DNA of 64,000 bases from Cytophagales bacterium (GTDB taxonomy: Bacteria > Bacteroidota > Bacteroidia > Cytophagales > Cyclobacteriaceae). Both the position numbers and the translations under genes were made by a program. The DNA lies in assembly GCA_020403045.1 (NCBI GenBank), contig JADBYK010000003.1, positions 1 through 64,000 of the forward strand, read 5' to 3'. The notes beneath the pieces are model-generated. The model was not told where the DNA came from. It did no database searches and saw nothing but the letters and a program-made list of their open reading frames with translations. Positions within the stretch are counted from its first letter, which is position 1. Each line of letters opens with the position of its first letter. Of the stretch, positions 9,234 to 18,195 are shown in pieces.

Positions 9234-9742
9234 GAAATCTTTTCTGCATTATTTCAATCTGTTTCCTTGCGGCTTGTTCTGGCTCAAAATATACAGCGAG
9301 CTTTCCGCCCCGCGCTAGTAATTACTATGCTGCTGAAAACTCCAAATCGTTAAAAAGTGAGCCATTAGCAGCCGCGTCTACACCAATTGATGCTTTACAG
9401 TTGGAAGCCAGTACACAGTCTACGCCTTCACTTTCTTTACTTGAAGCAAAAAAAGACTTCGGAAATAATTACGTGAAGATGTCAAGACCTGAGAGAAAAG
9501 AAGTGCGTCAACTTTTAAAAAAGGGGATTAAAAACATCTCTAAAAATCAAAATAAAGGAATGTCTGTAAGTTCCACAAAGGCAGCAGGGTTAGATCAAAA
9601 TCTAAAGTTAGCCGCCATTTTTGGTGCCGTAGGAATCGTTGGGCTATTACTCGGTGTAGCCGGACAATTCTTTGTTGTAATTGGTGCTATTTCGCTTATT
9701 GTCGGTGTTGTGTTTTTTGTGAAATGGTTACTTGTACAATAG
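9230..9742 (+). CDS. Putative lipoprotein with C-terminal membrane segments
   Basis: The 170-aa protein starts with a lipoprotein signal peptide (MRNLFCIISICFLAAC, lipobox LAAC with Cys16). A Ser/Ala-rich linker and a basic helix (RPERKEVRQLLKKGIKN) follow. Two hydrophobic stretches lie at the C-terminus (LAAIFGAVGIVGLLLGVAGQ and VIGAISLIVGVVFFVKWLL). The function is unknown. It is translationally coupled to the preceding gene by an ATGA overlap and ends the small operon, just before a terminator. Confidence 0.75.
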   Translation: MRNLFCIISICFLAACSGSKYTASFPPRASNYYAAENSKSLKSEPLAAASTPIDALQLEASTQSTPSLSLLEAKKDFGNNYVKMSRPERKEVRQLLKKGIKNISKNQNKGMSVSSTKAAGLDQNLKLAAIFGAVGIVGLLLGVAGQFFVVIGAISLIVGVVFFVKWLLVQ

Positions 9743-9764
9743 ACCAATGTCTAACACATAACAT

Positions 9765-9799
9765 AAAAAAACCCGATCAATTTTTGACCGGGTTTTTTT
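9765..9799. terminator. Bidirectional terminator between the lipoprotein gene and atpC
   Basis: AAAAAAACCCG(A)TCA and TGA(C)CGGGTTTTTTT pair around a short T-rich loop. The A-run on one side and T-run on the other serve both convergent transcription units. Confidence 0.85.
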
Positions 9800-9820
9800 A
9801 TACTGTTTTTAAATTCGATC

Positions 9821-10066
9821 TTAAGATTCTATTCCATCCGCGAGGACAATTGCTTTATTTTTCAACACCTCCACAACGCCTCCGCTGATATTCAGTCGTT
9901 GTGTTGATTCTTTTGACTTATACTCCACTATACCATCTTTCAGCAGGCTGATCAGAGGTGCATGATTGTTCAACACCTGAAAAGAACCATCAGCTCCGGG
10001 AAAGGAAGCCGAGCTTACTTCTCCTTCGAAGATTTTTTTATCTGGTGTTATTATTTCGAGGTACAT
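9821..10066 (-). CDS. atpC: ATP synthase F1 subunit epsilon (short form)
   Basis: The epsilon subunit is part of the central stalk of F-type ATP synthase on the cytoplasmic face. The 81-aa protein contains only the N-terminal beta-sandwich (LEIITPDKKIFEGEVSSASFPGADGSFQVLNNHAPLI) and ends where the C-terminal two-helix domain would begin. Epsilon in many other phyla is 130-140 aa and that helical domain inhibits ATP hydrolysis. Short AtpC proteins are usual in Bacteroidetes. It follows atpD after an 80-bp spacer with TTCGTTG-type palindromes. Confidence 0.93.
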   Translation of the reverse strand: MYLEIITPDKKIFEGEVSSASFPGADGSFQVLNNHAPLISLLKDGIVEYKSKESTQRLNISGGVVEVLKNKAIVLADGIES

Positions 10067-10146
10067 AACTGATTCGTTGGTTTGATGATTCGTTGATTCG
10101 TTGTTTTCTCTAATTCAACAAAGCAATGAATCAACTTGTTTTCAAA
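10067..10146. repeat. atpD-atpC spacer with GATTCGTTG words
   Basis: Three GATTCGTTG-like words face CAATGAATCAAC. This gives an imperfect hairpin between two genes that must be co-transcribed. It belongs to the same word family as the ilv spacers. Confidence 0.4.
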
Positions 10147-11697
<1,551 letters not shown>

Positions 11698-11728
11698 CTA
11701 AATGATTGATTCCCTAAATTTAGAAGCG

Positions 11729-11759
11729 CAAAAGTAGTTTTTTATACTGTTTATACAAA
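11729..11759 (-). promoter_or_regulatory. Bacteroidetes-type promoter of atpDC
   Basis: On the minus strand TTTG (11759-11756), a spacer of exactly 19 nt and TACTTTTG (11736-11729) match the consensus in full. The leader to the atpD ATG is about 70 nt. Confidence 0.8.
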
Positions 11760-11840
11760 CAAATGAGCTGCCTCAAGAGTATATTTTTCTATCTATCAAC
11801 CAGCCAATAAATAGGAAGGTGAGGATTGATTAAAATAAAA

Positions 11841-11863
11841 AATCCAAGGAGATTCCTTGGATT
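11841..11863 (-). terminator. Terminator hairpin beside the leftmost att copy
   Basis: AATCCAAGGA (11841-11850) and TCCTTGGATT (11854-11863) pair perfectly around a 3-nt loop. On the minus strand a T-rich run follows. It stands just beyond the displaced tRNA-Lys 3' end, where the original tRNA-Lys terminator is expected. Confidence 0.7.
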
Positions 11864-11871
11864 AGTGTTTT

Positions 11872-11888
11872 GTGACCCCGCTGGGACT
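11872..11888. repeat. att core copy A (left end of element 1)
   Basis: GTGACCCCGCTGGGACT is a displaced copy of the tRNA-Lys 3' end. It matches the copy at 16790 exactly and the intact tRNA copy at 40242 with two C/T differences. Identity to the tRNA continues a few bases into the T loop (CG at 11889-11890). Confidence 0.85.
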
Positions 11889-11977
11889 CGCCCCAAACTA
11901 TTTATTGCCCTCCGATTGCACAAAACAGCGTTTTTAGCTAATTTGTGAACAATTAAGGACACCAAAAGACATTTATC

Positions 11978-11999
11978 ACCGCTACCAATACCGCTACCA
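11978..11999 (+). repeat. Arm-type tandem repeat, left end of element 1
   Basis: ACCGCTACCA occurs twice (11978-11987 and 11990-11999), ending 1 bp before the integrase ATG. The same pair recurs at 16713-16734 near the right end. This is the pattern of integrase arm-binding sites, and it would let the integrase repress its own gene. Confidence 0.65.
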
Positions 12000-12000
12000 T

Positions 12001-13299
12001 ATGGCAAATACTAGTTTTATCCTCCGATTTGGTAAGAAGAAAAGTAAAGACAAAGGCAAAGAATTTCCTATCTACCTTCGATATAATCACAAGGAAGAAA
12101 AAATTTTAATTGCCACAGGCCGGAAATGCTCGCTCGATAATTGGATTTCAGAGAAAGAGAACTCGCTCAAAGGAAAACCAAAGGATACTGAGCTTGAAGA
12201 TCGTTTGAATGAGCTGAAAAAGGAGTTTAATAGAAACGCGGTTTCAAAAGTAGAGGGAGAGCCGGAAGCCTCAAAGGTTAGGGAGGCATGGGAGAAACAC
12301 AAAGAAGATAAAAAAGAGAAAGTCCCGGAGGCCGTTTTTAAAAATAGCCTTTTAGCTAGGTGGAATGATTACTTGGAGTTTCAAGATCAAACACTATATA
12401 AAGGTAGAAAGAGAACAAACGGAACGATCCGCAATAACCGAAACAGCCGGGAGCTACTCTCCAAATTCCTTACAGGCAAGAAACGCCAACACATAAAGCC
12501 GGAACTATTCACACAAATAGATTTTCAAAAGTATGAAGCTTGGTTAGTCAATAGCCCGGAAGCTTGGAGAACTAAAGGCAAAAAGGAGGAGGCAAAGACT
12601 AAAGCCCCGAACGGGGTTGCAAAATCTTTGAAGACTTTTAAAAGCTTCCTTAAATGGCATATCAAAAACGGAGGCCGTTTAGGATTCAATATAGCCGATA
12701 TAGAATACTCAGAAACAGCCGGGGTAAAGATTCAGCTAACGGAAAAAGAACTCGCTACAATCGCAGCGACACAATTAAAAGGCCGTCTAAATCTTGTTAG
12801 GGATTTAATGGTTTTGCAATCCTCCACAGGGGTAAGGGTTTCCGATCTGCAAAGGCTTTGCGCTAATCTAACTGAGGACAAAAAAGCTTTCAAGATAAAG
12901 ACCAAGAAAAAAGGGAAACTTGTTTTAGTCCCGGTCTTGCCTTTGGCTAAAGAAGTATTGGAAAGGAATAACTATAAACTCCCACACATACCGGAAACAA
13001 AATACCGATTGGGAATTAAAGCTATCTATCAAAGCCTTTGGCCTTCCAAGACTACTGAGATAGGCGAAGGAGATAACCTTAAAGAGGTTTTTGTCTGGGA
13101 GGAGATAAGCTCACACGACATGGTTAGAACTTTTGTAAACATTGCAGCGAAGAAGGGAATAAGCATTCCAACTATCGCCACGATCACCGGAAAATCTATT
13201 CAAGTCCTCCTCAAAAACTACCTGAGTGAAGATAAAGAATTTGCAGCTCAGGAGCTTTTAGAAAAGTTTGAGGTTTCACCGCTTAGAATTGCAAACTAA
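12001..13299 (+). CDS. Tyrosine recombinase/integrase of element 1
   Basis: The 432-aa protein has an N-terminal arm-binding domain (FPIYLRYNHKEEKILIATGRK), a SAM-like core-binding domain and a catalytic domain. Visible catalytic residues are Arg279 (STGVRVSD), the beta-hairpin Lys near 303-306, His372 and Arg376 (SHDMVRTF) and Tyr407 (LLKNYL). The second conserved His/Trp, normally in the motif TGHK or LGH, is missing: the sequence reads ITGKSIQ, as if a residue were lost. It still has a complete frame. The start overlaps the left arm repeats. It is probably the enzyme that placed element 1 in tRNA-Lys. Confidence 0.9.
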   Translation: MANTSFILRFGKKKSKDKGKEFPIYLRYNHKEEKILIATGRKCSLDNWISEKENSLKGKPKDTELEDRLNELKKEFNRNAVSKVEGEPEASKVREAWEKHKEDKKEKVPEAVFKNSLLARWNDYLEFQDQTLYKGRKRTNGTIRNNRNSRELLSKFLTGKKRQHIKPELFTQIDFQKYEAWLVNSPEAWRTKGKKEEAKTKAPNGVAKSLKTFKSFLKWHIKNGGRLGFNIADIEYSETAGVKIQLTEKELATIAATQLKGRLNLVRDLMVLQSSTGVRVSDLQRLCANLTEDKKAFKIKTKKKGKLVLVPVLPLAKEVLERNNYKLPHIPETKYRLGIKAIYQSLWPSKTTEIGEGDNLKEVFVWEEISSHDMVRTFVNIAAKKGISIPTIATITGKSIQVLLKNYLSEDKEFAAQELLEKFEVSPLRIAN

Positions 13300-13334
13300 A
13301 AACCTTTGAAATTAGGCTCTAAACGCTACAAAAA

Positions 13335-13967
13335 ATGAAAGTAATAAAGGGGATTGATAAGGGGAATAATTCAACTAAAGAACTTGAATACACAAATGAT
13401 TGGGGTAAGGTTATTAAAGATGATAAGGTTATTCAGAAACTAAAGAAACTTCAATCTTTGATTTCAAACACCTCAGAAGAAGGTAATTTTGAACAGATGC
13501 AAAAAGAAGCTTTTCGGTTAAGGAAATCACTTTTCGATCATAACAAACCTCCGTCAACCATTTTAAACGGAGTAAGAGATGATATTTATAAAATAACATT
13601 ACTAGGGAAGCGAGGCAAAACAAAGAGAGATAAAGCGATTGTTATTAATCATCCCACAATGATAGATTTCATTATCGCATCATTTTATTCTAAGCTTCAT
13701 ACTTTCGCACAAGCTCCAACAAATGGGAAACCTATTTCTAATCTGAAAAAGCTTCTGAGTAATGGCGGTTATGAGATAATTTTAGAGTTACAGAAAACCT
13801 TATCCAATCAGTTTTTATTTGATTTCATGAATGAATCAGTTAAAACGCAAATCTACTACGGAGATAATTTTGATAAAATTGGATGGCAAAGCAAAATTCA
13901 AATTACTAGCTTAGATTCTTTCAAACAGTCGCTATCGGAATACAAGAAAGAAAGAAAAAGTAAGTAA
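13335..13967 (+). CDS. Unrecognised protein of element 1
   Basis: I do not recognise this 210-aa protein. It is Lys-rich and soluble, with an N-terminal helical part (KLKKLQSLISNTSEEGNFEQMQKEAFRLRKSL described here as a likely coiled region around residues 34-66). No signal peptide or membrane segment is seen. It begins 35 bp after the integrase stop on the same strand and may be co-transcribed with it. Low GC and A-rich codons resemble the rest of element 1. Confidence 0.6.
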   Translation: MKVIKGIDKGNNSTKELEYTNDWGKVIKDDKVIQKLKKLQSLISNTSEEGNFEQMQKEAFRLRKSLFDHNKPPSTILNGVRDDIYKITLLGKRGKTKRDKAIVINHPTMIDFIIASFYSKLHTFAQAPTNGKPISNLKKLLSNGGYEIILELQKTLSNQFLFDFMNESVKTQIYYGDNFDKIGWQSKIQITSLDSFKQSLSEYKKERKSK

Positions 13968-14037
13968 GAATATTACCCTCAATCTTCTCACTCTTTCCTT
14001 ACTAATCAAGTAAGGACAATCATGGAATTTTACACCC

Positions 14038-14211
14038 ATGATTGAAGCCAAAGAGTTTTTAAGCATCCACGAAAGCAGAGCTTTCTTAGGTGTATCAAGA
14101 AGTTTCCTCTACAAGATCAAAGAAGAGAAACGAATCCAAGCCTATGCACTTGGTAAGAAGACTTATTTCAAAAAGTCTGATTTAGAAAATCTTTTCAAAC
14201 CGAAATCTTAA
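14038..14211 (+). CDS. Excisionase-like helix-turn-helix protein
   Basis: A 57-aa protein starting MIEAKEFLSIHESRAFLGVS. It has the helix-turn-helix of the excisionase/MerR-like HTH_17 family: a first helix ending AFLGVSRSFLYKIKE, then KRIQAYALGKKTYFKKSDLENLF, the wing and the usual final helix. Small genes of this type in integrative elements act as Xis or as activators. Length and position downstream of the integrase fit a recombination directionality factor; that role is inferred. Confidence 0.75.
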   Translation: MIEAKEFLSIHESRAFLGVSRSFLYKIKEEKRIQAYALGKKTYFKKSDLENLFKPKS

Positions 14212-14216
14212 CCAAC

Positions 14217-14244
14217 AAAAAACCCGGAGGGGTCAAACTCCGGG
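14217..14244 (-). terminator. Hairpin with T-tract on the minus strand
   Basis: CCCGGAG (14223-14229) pairs with CTCCGGG (14238-14244). The A-run at 14217-14222 becomes a U-run only for minus-strand transcripts, yet no minus-strand gene is upstream. It may block antisense transcription or act as a leader hairpin for the gene at 14264. Confidence 0.4.
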
Positions 14245-14263
14245 CATTAAACTATCTAACTAA

Positions 14264-14632
14264 ATGAGTATGCAATTTAACAAGTTTTCAAAGAAGCCCG
14301 ATTCAAAAACAGCATTTGTTTTGATCGAAGGTGAAGCAATCTTCACCCCTACTCTTTACCTCCTCAATCCGATCTACATTCACAAAAGAAGCCCGGCCTT
14401 TTCTTTGGTAAGCAAGGGTAAACACGTTAGCGGATTCTTTCCGCTTGGTGGAGGTACATTCATTGGAGACCATGACAAGAAAGCCTTAATCCTTTTTCAA
14501 AGGGATTTAGGATTTGATTTATTCAAAACTGATTTAGACCCGGTGACGGCAAAGAGTTTGCTTTTAAATGGGGATTTGAACGGTCAACTTTTTGAGGCGA
14601 GAGAGAAAGCAAGCCTCTATCAAAAACTTTGA
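14264..14632 (+). CDS. Unrecognised protein of element 1
   Basis: The 122-aa protein is not recognised. It looks like a small beta-rich globular protein (TAFVLIEGEAIFTPTLYLL, then FFPLGGGTFIGDHDKKALILF) with no signal peptide. It lies between the excisionase-like gene and the putative DNA-binding protein at 14652, with 19 bp to the latter. Confidence 0.5.
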   Translation: MSMQFNKFSKKPDSKTAFVLIEGEAIFTPTLYLLNPIYIHKRSPAFSLVSKGKHVSGFFPLGGGTFIGDHDKKALILFQRDLGFDLFKTDLDPVTAKSLLLNGDLNGQLFEAREKASLYQKL

Positions 14633-14651
14633 TTAATCAAGTTTTTTCAAA

Positions 14652-15320
14652 GTGAGATCATTTTCGATTCCTTCCGGCCTACCAATTAATGAAGCTTCGC
14701 GGTTGTTAGCTTACCTCAAAGTAAGATTTCAGCCCGGGTACTTTAATAAATCACTTATAGGAAGACTTTGCCGGGAATATGGAAAAGATCAAAGGACTTT
14801 TAACAAGCTTCTTAAATCTCTTTTAAATGATGGCTTAATAGGTGAAGATCAAAAAGCGATTTACCTCAGATCATGGAAATTTATAACAGGCCAAAAAGGT
14901 TTCAACCTTCAATCATTTGAAGCCTCACCCAGAGAGATAAGGGATAAGGAAATTTTTGAATCAATGTTATTCGGGGCAAAGGTTACCTCAATAGAAAAAG
15001 CAATCCGGAAGGGAAAAGGGAGAGTGAGCGAAAGGGGATTCACAAATCAAATCTCAATTCCCTCCGGGTTTCTTGCTAAAGCTTGTCAAATATCCGTTGG
15101 CAAAGTTAGCAAATTAAAAAAGGTAGCCTCCTCCATTGGGTTAGTTAGTGTTCAAAAATCCTTTGAAGATTTTGGAGCTGGGACTTTGCAAACTGTAAGG
15201 ATCGCAAAAAGAGAGAAGCCCGGAGTCTTTCTTAAAAATGGTAGGCTAACAAAAAGAAAGGCAGATCAGATGCAAAGCACTATTTCCACTTATAGAATCA
15301 GAAACCGAAAAAAAAAGTGA
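14652..15320 (+). CDS. Putative winged-helix/replication-like protein of element 1
   Basis: The 222-aa protein starts with GTG. The N-terminal half contains ASRLLAYLKVRFQ, LIGRLCREYGKDQRTFNKLL and LLNDGLIGEDQKAIYLRSW, which looks like a winged helix. A second HTH-like part is LAKACQISVGKVSKLKKVAS. The C-terminus is strongly basic (RIRNRKKK). Two DNA-binding motifs suggest a replication or regulatory protein, as in phage and satellite Rep-like proteins. I cannot assign a family. Confidence 0.5.
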   Translation: MRSFSIPSGLPINEASRLLAYLKVRFQPGYFNKSLIGRLCREYGKDQRTFNKLLKSLLNDGLIGEDQKAIYLRSWKFITGQKGFNLQSFEASPREIRDKEIFESMLFGAKVTSIEKAIRKGKGRVSERGFTNQISIPSGFLAKACQISVGKVSKLKKVASSIGLVSVQKSFEDFGAGTLQTVRIAKREKPGVFLKNGRLTKRKADQMQSTISTYRIRNRKKK

Positions 15321-15339
15321 GCAATAAAATATAGTTTTT

Positions 15340-15681
15340 ATGGAGCGAGATGAGAACGGAAGACTGAGGCCAGGCCACAAGGGATTAAAGCCCAAAGGAG
15401 CTACAAACCGTTTACAAGGTGAGATCAAAGAAAAGATCACTTTGTTTTTATCCGGCAAATTGGAAGAGATCGAAGCAATCTATTCGGAGGTTTCCCCAAA
15501 AGAGAAACTTCATTTTTTGACTGAGTTACTCGCTTATGTATTACCAAAGTCGAAAGAATTAAAAATAGAAGATCACTCCCAAAGTAGATCCGCTCAGATA
15601 GATTACACAAAACTATCACCCGAATTATTGAAAGAACTTTTGGCAAACACAACACTTGACAATGAAGACACCCAACAGTAA
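15340..15681 (+). CDS. DUF5681/terminase-small-like protein
   Basis: The 113-aa protein starts MERDENGRLRPGHKGLKPKG. The pattern RDENGRxxPGxKGxxxKGAxNR, followed by an acidic-basic helix and KEKLHFLTELLAYVLPK, is typical of small mobile-element proteins related to the DUF5681/terminase small subunit-like group in Bacteroidetes. A role in DNA recognition is likely but not shown. The next gene starts inside its 3' end (20-bp overlap). Confidence 0.55.
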   Translation: MERDENGRLRPGHKGLKPKGATNRLQGEIKEKITLFLSGKLEEIEAIYSEVSPKEKLHFLTELLAYVLPKSKELKIEDHSQSRSAQIDYTKLSPELLKELLANTTLDNEDTQQ

Positions 15682-15880
15682 ATGGATAACAGTTTGGTTT
15701 AAGGATGGCTTTTATTATTTAGGATCGCCTTATTATAAAGATTCTATCCAATTGACAGAAGATGAGTATCACAAATTGGTAGGGATTAGCAATTGTGATG
15801 TCATTCTAATTTGCTATTCAAAACGTCCGACCAAACCCGGAGCTGATAAAATCACAATTGATTTCAATTTGGCAAAATGA
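15662..15880 (+). CDS. Small unrecognised protein
   Basis: A 72-aa protein from the ATG at 15662 (MKTPNSKWITVW). A TTG six bases upstream would add two residues. It looks like a small beta-alpha protein without export signals. It overlaps its upstream neighbour by 20 bp and its downstream neighbour by 4 bp, so the three genes are translationally coupled. Confidence 0.5.
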   Translation: MKTPNSKWITVWFKDGFYYLGSPYYKDSIQLTEDEYHKLVGISNCDVILICYSKRPTKPGADKITIDFNLAK

Positions 15881-16101
15881 AGACAGAAACCAGAAACCGG
15901 ACAAAGAGTATAGTAATCCTTGCAACCGAACGAGATGACGGCCAATATGAAGTAGATAATAAAATCTTATCCAAAAGCGAATTAAACAAACTTTGTAAGC
16001 TTATGCCCGGATGTCAGCTAGTAGTATTTTATGATGCTTCGATTAATGGAATAAGATATAAAGCGCGGGAGCGAGATCGGGCAAAGAATGAACGATATTA
16101 A
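15877..16101 (+). CDS. Small unrecognised protein
   Basis: A 74-aa protein (VILATERDDGQYEVDNKILSK cited as the N-terminal beta part near residues 13-33) with a basic C-terminus RERDRAKNERY. It starts with an ATGA overlap on the preceding gene. The two neighbours are similar in size and both carry a T/ILxxxY..SK-like core, so they could be diverged duplicates; this is a guess. Confidence 0.45.
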   Translation: MKTETRNRTKSIVILATERDDGQYEVDNKILSKSELNKLCKLMPGCQLVVFYDASINGIRYKARERDRAKNERY

Positions 16102-16127
16102 ATAGCCTTAAGAAACTAGAAATTGAT

Positions 16128-16658
16128 CTACCAATCGTCTTTCTTTCCTTCTTTCAAAGAATTGTATAGTGAGTTAACAAGTTCGTTCATGCTGTCTTCA
16201 AGACCAGATTTGTAGTTTTTACACGAATTAGCAATTGATCCATCATTTTTGAACCATGATGAAGATTCAAATTTTGCCATTTTGCCGCCAGCGAAAACTT
16301 CATTTGGTATATAACTTAATCGAATCTTCATATCCTTAAATTGAATTTTGAAAGTATATGCAAGATCATAGGGTATTACCATTCCAAATCCTTTATGTAT
16401 CCAAGCCGTTTTTTTATATCCCTCCACACGGATTTCCTCATTCGGAATATTAGCGACCATCGCTTTATCAGGATTCTGATAAGTTTTTTGAACCCAAAAA
16501 ATAGTTCTTTTATATAGTTCCGGGGCAGTAATGCTATCCATTATTAAAACGATTGGCTCAATTCCCTCGCGAGTTAATTGGAATTTTGGAAAGGAAGGTT
16601 CTTGAGCCTTGGAGATTAATAATATGGAAGAAATAAAGAGTGATATTATGTACTTCAT
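16128..16658 (-). CDS. Secreted DUF4468-like protein
   Basis: The 176-aa protein begins with a signal peptide (MKYIISLFISSILLISKAQ). The region DSITAPELYKRTIFWVQKTY, followed by EEIRVEGYKKTAWIHKG and YTFKIQFKDMKIRLSY, matches the layout of DUF4468 proteins, which have a TBP-like fold and are common in Bacteroidetes envelopes. The assignment is from motif memory. It is the only minus-strand gene of element 1 and may be the cargo. Confidence 0.65.
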   Translation of the reverse strand: MKYIISLFISSILLISKAQEPSFPKFQLTREGIEPIVLIMDSITAPELYKRTIFWVQKTYQNPDKAMVANIPNEEIRVEGYKKTAWIHKGFGMVIPYDLAYTFKIQFKDMKIRLSYIPNEVFAGGKMAKFESSSWFKNDGSIANSCKNYKSGLEDSMNELVNSLYNSLKEGKKDDW

Positions 16659-16712
16659 TGGTTAAACTTAGCTAAAAGAGTCTTTCTATCAAAGAAACAG
16701 GAATAACCATAT

Positions 16713-16734
16713 ACCGCTACCAATACCGCTACCA
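16713..16734 (+). repeat. Arm-type tandem repeat, right end of element 1
   Basis: ACCGCTACCA at 16713-16722 and 16725-16734 repeats the pair at 11978-11999, with the following ATGGCAAA also shared. It lies 55 bp before the att core at 16790. Confidence 0.65.
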
Positions 16735-16748
16735 ATGGCAAAATAAAA

Positions 16749-16781
16749 AAGGCAATCACTTGATTTACAAATGATTGCCTT
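16749..16781 (-). terminator. Terminator hairpin beside the middle att copy
   Basis: AAGGCAATCA (16749-16758) pairs with TGATTGCCTT (16772-16781). On the minus strand it is followed by a T-rich run. Sequence differs from the hairpins at 11841 and 40205, but the position relative to the att core is the same. Confidence 0.7.
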
Positions 16782-16789
16782 CTATTAAA

Positions 16790-16806
16790 GTGACCCCGCT
16801 GGGACT
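16790..16806. repeat. att core copy B (junction of elements 1 and 2)
   Basis: GTGACCCCGCTGGGACT, identical to copy A. Sequence to its right (ACTTTAAC) no longer follows the tRNA. Confidence 0.85.
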
Positions 16807-16918
16807 ACTTTAACTTCACTCTTTTATATCATTTTACTCTGAAACGCCTTATTTACAAGGCTTTCAGCGTTTTTGTAGTGCAATTCAATGTTGAAAAAAG
16901 CACCAAAATGTTGAAAAT

Positions 16919-16939
16919 GTTTACCCCATTGTTTACCCC
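16919..16939 (+). repeat. Arm-type tandem repeat, left end of element 2
   Basis: GTTTACCCC occurs at 16919-16927 and 16931-16939. A nearly identical pair lies at 40167-40186. Two TGTTGAAAA words precede it (around 16889 and 16910). Confidence 0.65.
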
Positions 16940-16957
16940 ACTTTGCTTTATTTTGCT

Positions 16958-16965
16958 TACCTTTG
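16958..16965 (+). promoter_or_regulatory. -7 element of the element 2 integrase promoter
   Basis: TACCTTTG matches TAnnTTTG. No TTG stands at the ideal 19-nt distance; the arm repeats occupy that place, so integrase binding could compete with RNA polymerase. The leader to the ATG at 16987 is about 17 nt. Confidence 0.45.
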
Positions 16966-16986
16966 TATTGTTCAAAATCATTCACA

Positions 16987-18195
16987 ATGGCAACAGTATC
17001 AATAGTTTATCGCAAAGACAAGTTAAACAAAAAAGGCGAAGCCCCTGTTCACTTTCGTATCATCAAAGATAGGAAAATAAATTACATTTCATCAGGTATA
17101 ATGATACCCGAAGATAATTGGGATGTAAAAAAGAACTGCATCAAAAGCAAACACCCTAATAGTGCAAGGTTCAATTCCTTTCTTGCCAATAAATTTACCG
17201 AGCTTCAAGACCAGGTATTTGAGCATGATACCGTTACCAAGTCATTAACCACTCGTCAGCTTCGGGATAAAATTTATGGAAAGAAGCCATCAGATTTTTT
17301 TGCCTTTGCTGATGAAGCAATTGAATTGTATTTGAAAGATGGAAAGATTGGAACTTATGATAAAAATTGTTCCATCATCAAGAAGCTAAAAGATTACATG
17401 AACGGAAACACTTTGGCATTTCAAGACATCACACCGGAATTTCTTACCAAGTATGAAAAGCATTTAAAGGAGCATCATAAAAACAGCACCAACACAGTTC
17501 ACAAGGATTTCAAGTTTATCAGAAAACTTTTCAATGATGCCTACAGCCAAGATTTAATAGAACATCAAATTATTCCGTTTAACAAGTACAAAATGAAAAC
17601 GGAGAAAACCCAAAGGACCTATTTAACAGAGGAAGAACTTTTGCAGATTGAGAACTTTCCAGCAACACCCGGCACTCGTTTAGAACTTCACAGAGATATG
17701 TTTGTGTTTGCATCCTCCGCAGGTGGTTTGAGGGTTTCTGATATGCTTCAATTGCAGTGGAAACATTTTGATGGGCAGCACATCAATTTTACCATAATGA
17801 AAACAGGCACACAGCTTTCTATAAAAGTGCCAAATAAGGGAATTGAAATAATTGAAAAATACAAACCAAAGAAGCCCAACAAAAATGCTTTTATATTTCC
17901 TTTGCTACCTGCCAATATTAATTTAGATGATGCAAGAGAATTGGACACAGCAATAAGCAGAGCAACGGCATACATAAATAAAAACCTTAAAATTATCGCT
18001 GATAAATTGGAGATAGAGAAAAAAATTAGCTTCCACATCAGCCGCCATACTTTTGCCACAAGAGCATTGAGAAAAGGCATAAGTATAGATAAAGTTTCAA
18101 AACTGATGGGTCATGCTGCAATTCGTGAAACTCAGGTTTATGCAAAAATAGTTAGTTCAGAACTCGATAAAGCAATGGATATTTTCAATGAGTAA
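16987..18195 (+). CDS. Tyrosine recombinase/integrase of element 2
   Basis: The 402-aa protein starts MATVSIVYRKDKLNKKGEAP, the usual arm-binding domain of Bacteroidetes integrases. A SAM-like domain (about residues 105-200) and a complete catalytic domain follow: Arg249 (GGLRVSD), Lys272, His350 and Arg353 (HISRHTFAT), His376 (LMGHAAI) and Tyr385. A longer frame from 16963 is excluded by the -7 element. The stop overlaps the next gene by 8 bp. It presumably recombines at the tRNA-Lys core. Confidence 0.95.
   Translation: MATVSIVYRKDKLNKKGEAPVHFRIIKDRKINYISSGIMIPEDNWDVKKNCIKSKHPNSARFNSFLANKFTELQDQVFEHDTVTKSLTTRQLRDKIYGKKPSDFFAFADEAIELYLKDGKIGTYDKNCSIIKKLKDYMNGNTLAFQDITPEFLTKYEKHLKEHHKNSTNTVHKDFKFIRKLFNDAYSQDLIEHQIIPFNKYKMKTEKTQRTYLTEEELLQIENFPATPGTRLELHRDMFVFASSAGGLRVSDMLQLQWKHFDGQHINFTIMKTGTQLSIKVPNKGIEIIEKYKPKKPNKNAFIFPLLPANINLDDARELDTAISRATAYINKNLKIIADKLEIEKKISFHISRHTFATRALRKGISIDKVSKLMGHAAIRETQVYAKIVSSELDKAMDIFNE

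Larger units (their letters stand above)
11872..16806. mobile_element. Integrative element 1 at tRNA-Lys
   Basis: An element of about 4.9 kb bounded by the 17-bp att core at 11872 and 16790. Its own tyrosine integrase starts at the left end, and tandem ACCGCTACCA repeats lie just inside both ends. Cargo is a run of small genes on the plus strand: an unknown, an excisionase-like HTH, two unknowns, a DUF5681/terminase-small-like protein and two small unknowns. One secreted DUF4468-like protein is on the minus strand. There is no relaxase, no replication gene I can name and no structural phage gene. A phage satellite or small genomic island is possible. Confidence 0.8.
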
